Source: CBDFGQ01 sp965247295 (GTDB lineage: Bacteria > Chloroflexota > Dehalococcoidia > Lucifugimonadales > JAGWBF01). Taken from it: a stretch of DNA of 64,000 nucleotides. Below, piece after piece: positions 59,337-64,000 of this stretch. The stretch lies in NCBI GenBank assembly GCA_965247295.1, contig CBDFGQ010000008.1, positions 744,001-808,000 of the forward strand, in the 5' to 3' direction. The translations under genes and the position numbers were made by a program. Within the stretch, counting starts at the first letter, position 1. Every line of letters begins with the position of its first letter. A model generated the notes under the pieces. The model did not search any database. It saw nothing but the letters and a program-made list of their open reading frames with translations, and had not been told where the DNA came from.

Positions 59337-59698
59337 GCCCGGTACGGCCGCGGACATGGATAAACTCCAAACAAATGAGCCGCGACGTGCCCTGACGCTA
59401 GGCCGGTCTCCACGGATGGACAATCTCCTCGCAGGACAGTTATAATTTGCCCGTTAATCCGGACAAGTCCTAAAGGAGCGCAGTTTGTCCTTTGGCCATG
59501 GCGAACGCCCGCGTCGTGAGGCTACCCGGACTCCACAGGCTACGCCTGGGATACGTTTCCCGGTGATGGACAGGCCCCAACAGGCTCCTCCCTATCTTTG
59601 TAATGTGTTACGCGTCCCCGGCGACAGTCGCATCGTAGCGGCGGAGTTCCAGGGGACTTCTCAACGGCAGGGCCTAATTTAGCAAGAGGTAACGACCG
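59337..59698. other. Intergenic region between sat and aprB
   Basis: About 360 bases, with a near-consensus promoter at 59417-59446 and a leader of about 245 bases before aprB. A 65-codon frame (59485-59682) has no support. I see no known riboswitch. Confidence 0.55.
59417..59446 (+). promoter_or_regulatory. Putative sigma70 promoter of aprBA
   Basis: TGGACA (59417-59422), 18 bases, TATAAT (59441-59446). Would give aprBA its own transcript apart from sat. Confidence 0.55.
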
Positions 59699-60148
59699 GT
59701 GCCCACTTTTGTCAACCCCGACGCCTGCAACGGCTGTGCCGGAGTTCACGGCGGACCGTTGTGCGTGTACATATGCCCCAACGACTTGATGGCGCTGAAC
59801 GCAGCCAATATGAAAGGCTTCAACAGGGAACCGGACATGTGCTCCGAGTGTTTCGCCTGCGTCAAGCTCTGCCCCGAAGAGGCCATCGCCGTGCGGGGTT
59901 ACGCCGACTTCGTTCCCCTGGGAGCGTCGGTAAAACCCAGGCGGAACGACCGGGAGATTAGATGGGATGTGACGTTCAGGGACGGCCGTCACCTCAATTA
60001 CACGTACCCTGTGAGGAGCACCCGCGTTGGGTCGACGGACCCGTACAAGGGGTTCTCGGTACCACGCCAGGAGGACTTCAGGGGCCCCGGACTGGCCGGG
60101 GAGGAGCTCTGGCTCGGCGTCAGTGCGCTTCCGACCCCGAATGGGTAG
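59699..60148 (+). CDS. aprB: Adenylylsulfate (APS) reductase beta subunit
   Basis: A 149-residue ferredoxin-like subunit that carries electrons between the membrane partner and the FAD of AprA. Two [4Fe-4S] sites: C10, C13, C22, C26 (CNGCAG ... CVYICP) and C48, C51, C54, C58 (CSECFACVKLCP). The long tail after residue 70 (KPRRNDREIRWDV ... ) wraps AprA in known structures. GTG 59699 is used. It precedes aprA by 159 bases with a strong hairpin between. Confidence 0.93.
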   Translation: MPTFVNPDACNGCAGVHGGPLCVYICPNDLMALNAANMKGFNREPDMCSECFACVKLCPEEAIAVRGYADFVPLGASVKPRRNDREIRWDVTFRDGRHLNYTYPVRSTRVGSTDPYKGFSVPRQEDFRGPGLAGEELWLGVSALPTPNG

Positions 60149-60252
60149 AACCATCCTTTAACCTACGGCATTGAGATAACCAACACACGGGGCTGGCGCT
60201 CCGTTTCACCAACGGCGACTCGTTCTAAATCGACCGGGGGACAGAATCCCTT

Positions 60253-60279
60253 GCAGTCGGCCTTGTGTAGGCCGGCTGC
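60253..60279 (+). promoter_or_regulatory. Strong hairpin in aprB-aprA spacer
   Basis: An 11-base-pair stem with one G-U pair and a 5-base loop: GCAGTCGGCCT-TGTGT-AGGCCGGCTGC. An outer helix AGAAT (60243-60247)/ATTCT (60283-60287) extends it. It lies 28 bases before the aprA ATG, without a U-run, so it is more like an mRNA-processing, stability or translation element than a terminator. Confidence 0.6.
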
Positions 60280-60307
60280 CCGATTCTCGCTAGTGGAAAG
60301 AGGACCG

Positions 60308-62167
60308 ATGGCAACTCCCAGCACGGAAGTTGTGCAGTGCGACATCCTGATCATCGGCGGAGGAATGGCCGGATGCGGTGCTGCCTTCGAAGCTAACTAC
60401 TGGGCCAAGGACCTGAGGGTGGTCATGGTGGAAAAGGCCGTCATTGAACGGAGCGGGGCCACCGGGGAGGGGCTTTCCGCCATAAATTGCTACCTGGGCA
60501 TGAAGTGGGGCTGGAACACCCCCGAGGACTTCGTAACCTACGTACGCAACGACATGATGGGCGTGGCCAGGGAGGACCTGGTCTACGACGTAAGCCGCCA
60601 CGTGGACGCCACGGTGCACATGTGGGAGGAGTGGGGCCTTCCAGTCTGGAAGCAACCCGACGGTACCTACGAGAGGATAGGCCGATGGCAGATACCCATC
60701 CACGGCGAGTCGATTAAGCCCATCGTCGCGGAGCCGGCCAGAACGTCGCTGGGCCCCGACAATCTTTACGAGAGGATAGTGATCACACACCTCCTTACCG
60801 ATGCCAGGGACGCCAATAGGATCGCCGGGGCCATCGGGTTCAGCGTTCGGGAGGAGAGGATATACGTCTTTCAGGCCAGGGCCGTGATCTGCACGGCCGG
60901 GGGCGCCTCGAACATCTTCAGGCCGCGCTCCACGGGGGAGGGTCTGGGTAGAACCTGGTACTCCGTATTCGACACCGGCTCCGTCTACGGCCTCATCATC
61001 CCCACCGGGGCTGAGATGACTCAGATGGAGCATAGGTTCGTTCCCAGCAGGTTCAAGGACGGCTATGGTCCAATCGGCATGTGGTTCCAGTTCTTTGGGG
61101 CCAGGGCCACCAACGCCTATGGCGAGGACTACACCGTTACCAGGGCGGATGAGCTCAAGAAGTACGAGCCCTACGGCTCGGCGGTGCCCACTCCCACGCC
61201 CCTACGCAACCACCAGATGTACCTGGACATCGTCGAGGGACGGGGGCCTATCTACATCAGGACCGACGAGGCCATCGCCCGGCTGGCCGCGGGAGACCCG
61301 AACAGGCTCGAACGGGTGAAGGGCGAGGCCTGGGAGGACTTCCTGGACATGACCATCTCCCAGGCTCTGATGTGGGCCGCCCAGAACGTAGCACCTGAAG
61401 ACACCCCCTCGGAAATCGTCCTGGCGGAGCCGTACATCATGGGCTCCCATTCGGGAGAAGCCGGCGCCTGGGTCAGCGGCCCCGAGGACCTGGCAACTCC
61501 CGACTGGCGGTGGGGCTACAACAGGATGACCACCGTGACCGGTCTGTTTGCCGCGGGAGACGGCGTCGGGGCGGCTCCCCACAAGTTCTCCTCGGGCTCC
61601 TTTACAGAGGGAAGGCTGGCAGCCAAGGCGGCGGTGGCCTTCGTACGAGATATGGCCGAATCTCCCAAGATTGACGATACCTGGGTGGAGGACCTAAAGC
61701 GGGTTATCTGGAAACCGCTGGAGACCTTCAAGCGCCACCGAGGCGCCTCCACCAGTGAAGAGATCAACCCCCACTACCTTTTGCCGAAACAGGCTCTGGT
61801 CAGGCTTCAGAAGATAATGGACGAGTACGCGGCTGGGGTCTCGGCCCAATACGTTACCTCCGACCCGATGCTTGAGAGGGGCCTGGAGCTGCTGTCCATG
61901 CTGCGGGAGGACCTGGATCACCTGGGCGCGCGCGACCTTCACGAGCTGCTGAGGTGCTGGGAGTTGGACCACCGAACGTGGGTCGCCGAGGCCCACGTTC
62001 GGCACCTGCTGCACCGGAAAGAAACGCGCTGGCCGGGCTACTACTATCGGGCCGACTACCCCCAGCTGGACGATACCAACTGGAGGGTGTTCGTCAACTC
62101 CAGGTACCAGCCAGACACGGGGCGGTGGGACATCTTTACAAAGCCGTACCGCCAGGTGATACTATAG
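60308..62167 (+). CDS. aprA: Adenylylsulfate (APS) reductase alpha subunit
   Basis: A 619-residue FAD flavoprotein of the fumarate reductase/AprA family reducing APS to sulfite and AMP, or the reverse. The dinucleotide-binding start ILIIGGGMAGCGAAFEA, EGLSAINCYLGMKWG, AVICTAGGASNIFRP and HKFSSGSFTEGRLAAKAA near residue 440 mark the AprA branch. ATG 60308 has AAAGAGGA upstream. Partners QmoABC or AprM are not in the window. Confidence 0.94.
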   Translation: MATPSTEVVQCDILIIGGGMAGCGAAFEANYWAKDLRVVMVEKAVIERSGATGEGLSAINCYLGMKWGWNTPEDFVTYVRNDMMGVAREDLVYDVSRHVDATVHMWEEWGLPVWKQPDGTYERIGRWQIPIHGESIKPIVAEPARTSLGPDNLYERIVITHLLTDARDANRIAGAIGFSVREERIYVFQARAVICTAGGASNIFRPRSTGEGLGRTWYSVFDTGSVYGLIIPTGAEMTQMEHRFVPSRFKDGYGPIGMWFQFFGARATNAYGEDYTVTRADELKKYEPYGSAVPTPTPLRNHQMYLDIVEGRGPIYIRTDEAIARLAAGDPNRLERVKGEAWEDFLDMTISQALMWAAQNVAPEDTPSEIVLAEPYIMGSHSGEAGAWVSGPEDLATPDWRWGYNRMTTVTGLFAAGDGVGAAPHKFSSGSFTEGRLAAKAAVAFVRDMAESPKIDDTWVEDLKRVIWKPLETFKRHRGASTSEEINPHYLLPKQALVRLQKIMDEYAAGVSAQYVTSDPMLERGLELLSMLREDLDHLGARDLHELLRCWELDHRTWVAEAHVRHLLHRKETRWPGYYYRADYPQLDDTNWRVFVNSRYQPDTGRWDIFTKPYRQVIL

Positions 62168-62379
62168 GGTCGGCCAACCTCCTCCGACATTTTTGCCTCG
62201 GAAGGCCAGGCGGTTGTGCTATGCAACCCAAAACCGGCTGGACTATACTGGCAACCGGTGATCTGACCATGGTCCTCAACCCCCTGACCGGGGAGCTAGG
62301 GCCCCTGAAATCCAGATGGAGTGGTTGCGCGTAGACTTCATTGGATGGGACTAGCGTCTCCGGTAATAGAGAGGCGTGG

Positions 62380-62955
62380 GTGCTTAACTACGACGCCCTC
62401 CGGGACGAGCAGCTCATTACACTGATCGCGGACGGAGAAAAGGACGCCCTGGAGGCTTACTATAACCGCCACGCCTCCTCCGTGTTTTCGTTGGCGAGGT
62501 ACATGCTGAGGGAGCACAGTCTAGCCCAGGAAGTGACTCAGGACATATTCCTAAACCTTTGGCTCAAGGCTTCTAGCTACAATCCCACGCGGGGTGCTCC
62601 CAAAGCGTGGTTTATGAGCATAGCCCACCACCGGATAATAGACGTGTTGAGGGCACGCAGACGCAGTTCACAGTCCACGGACCAGGTCGCCCACGAGCTG
62701 CTGGACCTACAGCCTAGCAACCAGGTGGGCACTGAAGAGCAGGCTCACCGGAATCTGGAGCGAGAACGGCTGCTGAATATCATGGCAAGTCTCCCGAAAG
62801 AGCAGCGGGAAGTGGTTGTCCTGGCGTACTTTGAAGGCTACACACAGTCTGAGATTGCCGCTAAATTGGACCAGCCGCTGGGTACGGTGAAGACGAGGGT
62901 CCGCCTGGCGTTGCAAAAGCTGCGGGCCATGGTAAAGGACAGGGAGGTAGGCTAA
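62380..62955 (+). CDS. ECF-family RNA polymerase sigma factor
   Basis: A sigma70-family ECF factor of about 191 residues: region 2 (YYNRHASSVFSLARYMLREHSLAQEVTQDIFLNLWLKA ... AWFMSIAHHRIIDVLRARRR) and region 4 (LPKEQREVVVLAYFEGYTQSEIAAKLDQPLGTVKTRVRLALQKLR). GTG 62380 has AGAGAGG five bases upstream; a TTG at 62341 opens the same frame. The next gene, four bases on, is its anti-sigma factor. It resembles the SigK/RskA-linked group. Confidence 0.9.
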   Translation: MLNYDALRDEQLITLIADGEKDALEAYYNRHASSVFSLARYMLREHSLAQEVTQDIFLNLWLKASSYNPTRGAPKAWFMSIAHHRIIDVLRARRRSSQSTDQVAHELLDLQPSNQVGTEEQAHRNLERERLLNIMASLPKEQREVVVLAYFEGYTQSEIAAKLDQPLGTVKTRVRLALQKLRAMVKDREVG

Positions 62956-62958
62956 CAC

Positions 62959-63879
62959 TTGGACTGTAAGGAAGTTGAAAATCTACTCGCCGCTTACGCG
63001 CTCAACGCCCTGAGCGCCGACGAGGAGGCCCTGGTAGAGGAGCACCTGGACACCTGTCCATGGTGCCCGGCGCTGCTGAGGGAGGACGCGCAGGTGGCCT
63101 CCGTCTTGGCTCAGGCGACGGAGACCGTCGAACCGCCCCCAGGACTCAAAGCCAGCACTATGAAGGCTGTGGAGAGACAGCGGCCCCGACGGTCGAGGCC
63201 AAGACAACCGGCTCTCACCGGGTTTCGGCTCGCCCTGACCGCCGCGTCTTCAATCGCGGTTCTCCTTGTAGCCGCGGGCATCGGCACCATCCTTTACCTG
63301 TCCAATCAGATAGGTGACCTTCAGCAACAGAACTCCAACCTGTCGGACCAGGTCACCCAGCTGGATGGTGCCATACAACGGGAGAATCTCCAGCTAGCCT
63401 CTCAGGTCACACAGCTAGAGGCCTACCTGCAACAGGAGAACGTTCAGCTCGCCTCTCAGATCTCGCAGCTCACTGAGACAGATGAGAAGCTGTTGGGTAT
63501 GGTCAAGGAGCAGCGCTCCTTGACCTACGTAATGGCCTCGCCGGACAAACTCATGCTATCCCTTGAAGGAGCGGAAGGGGCGTCCCAACCCCAGGGTGTT
63601 TTGATGGTGGACGCGCCCGCCGGGACCGCGATTCTCATGACCAAGGGCCTGGAGCCTTCGTCAGAGGATATGGCGTATCGCGTTTGGCTCAGGAAGAATG
63701 GCCAGCCGATCACAGTAGGAAGCCTGTCGGTGGATGAGCACGGCTGGGGTGTGCTCCCCCTCTGGCCACAGCAGCCCATTACCCTTTTCCAGCAGGTATG
63801 GGTGACCCTGGAGCCTGCCGAAGGGGGCCCTACTCCCACTAGCCGGCCTGTTCTGTGGGGCAGCATCATGCCTCGATAG
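62959..63879 (+). CDS. Membrane anti-sigma factor (RskA/ZAS-type)
   Basis: A 306-residue anti-sigma factor. The cytoplasmic zinc-binding ZAS motif is HLDTCPWC (HxxxCxxC, about residues 30-37). A membrane segment follows at about 88-113. The outer part has a coiled coil with a repeated block (NLQLASQVTQLEAYLQQENV and again QLASQISQL) and then an RskA-type C-terminal domain (VDAPAGTAILMTKGLEP ... YRVWL). It holds the ECF sigma until an outside signal triggers proteolysis, by analogy. TTG 62959 is used. Confidence 0.88.
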   Translation: MDCKEVENLLAAYALNALSADEEALVEEHLDTCPWCPALLREDAQVASVLAQATETVEPPPGLKASTMKAVERQRPRRSRPRQPALTGFRLALTAASSIAVLLVAAGIGTILYLSNQIGDLQQQNSNLSDQVTQLDGAIQRENLQLASQVTQLEAYLQQENVQLASQISQLTETDEKLLGMVKEQRSLTYVMASPDKLMLSLEGAEGASQPQGVLMVDAPAGTAILMTKGLEPSSEDMAYRVWLRKNGQPITVGSLSVDEHGWGVLPLWPQQPITLFQQVWVTLEPAEGGPTPTSRPVLWGSIMPR

Positions 63880-63893
63880 CCCCGCCAAGCCCT

Positions 63894-63937
63894 GGCCCCG
63901 CTGAATCTCTCGTCTCAACGAGATGGCCACCGGGGCC
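63894..63937 (+). terminator. Possible terminator hairpin after anti-sigma gene
   Basis: GGCCCCG (63894-63900) pairs with CGGGGCC (63931-63937), and an inner CTCG/CGAG stem lies between. No clear U-run, so weak support for intrinsic termination. Confidence 0.35.
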
Positions 63938-64000
63938 CCAGATGCACTCCTCCAACCTCAATGCATGGGCAAGTAGCTATCCCCATCGGCGGGTACTCCG

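Noticed and set aside
59485..59682. 65-codon ORF in the aprB leader
   Set aside because: No ribosome-binding site, no family resemblance; likely untranslated leader.
1..64000. CRISPR arrays, rRNA and tRNA genes
   Set aside because: No regularly spaced direct repeats and no cloverleaf or rRNA-like segments were seen in the gaps by eye; short RNAs could still be missed without a covariance search.

Overview
The window is a GC-rich bacterial chromosome segment with long spurious antisense ORFs. Its gene content (coenzyme F420 biosynthesis, an F420-type luciferase-fold oxidoreductase, sat-aprBA, an NHL/DUF1501/DUF1800 trio, the recG-fakB-fakA/rpmB block, a UPF0182 protein and a ferritin-VIT1 fusion) suggests a Chloroflexota lineage, perhaps the Dehalococcoidia/SAR202 side. 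That placement is inference from gene content; no rRNA or marker tree was available. I found no rRNA, tRNA or CRISPR array.

Layout. 1-3.6 kb: end of a UvrD/PcrA helicase, then an acyl-thioester module of two half-size hotdog (MaoC-type) proteins and two tandem near-identical SDR dehydrogenases. 3.6-6.1 kb: GNAT acetyltransferase, NUDIX hydrolase, alpha/beta hydrolase. 6.3-12.7 kb: an iron module with a DtxR/MntR-type repressor, a perfect palindrome in the divergent intergenic region, a ferric ABC importer (binding lipoprotein, fused permease, ATPase) and a convergent ferritin-like/VIT1 fusion for iron storage or export. 13-17 kb: FabI, HpcH/HpaI-type aldolase, secreted SNase-like nuclease, LLM oxidoreductase, small membrane protein. 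17-22.1 kb: F420 biosynthesis genes cofG-cofH-(56-aa ORF)-[DUF559 element]-cofD-cofC on the minus strand; the DUF559 nuclease-like gene is bounded by inverted repeats, and its stop overlaps the cofD start.

22-31.6 kb: double-NIPSNAP protein, ruvB, argS, recG, a DegV/FakB and a FakA-like fatty-acid kinase pair, and divergent rpmB. 31.6-41.8 kb: rpe and an arginine cluster (argJ-small ORF-argB, UPF0182-argD, argG-DUF2007-argH). 41.9-50.4 kb: leuS, PrkA kinase, CoxG-like protein, plsY with two membrane proteins (one a PAP2 fold lacking its catalytic residues), ilvE, comEA-like gene. 50.4-57.7 kb: hydantoinase-type amidohydrolase, an orphan 114-aa ORF with an intact IS3-family element immediately upstream, then NHL, DUF1501 and DUF1800 genes that lack visible export signals.

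57.7-64 kb: a multi-hairpin leader, sat, aprB and aprA (interconversion of sulfite, APS and sulfate), then an ECF sigma factor with its membrane anti-sigma factor. A dispersed hairpin repeat with ends TGTCATTCTGA / TCAGAATGACA occurs three times, plus one degenerate copy. The best candidates for something poorly described are the DUF559/inverted-repeat element inside the F420 operon, the hairpin-rich leaders of the sat-apr genes, and the small ORFs tucked into the arginine and F420 operons. Promoter calls are by-eye matches to sigma70 hexamers.
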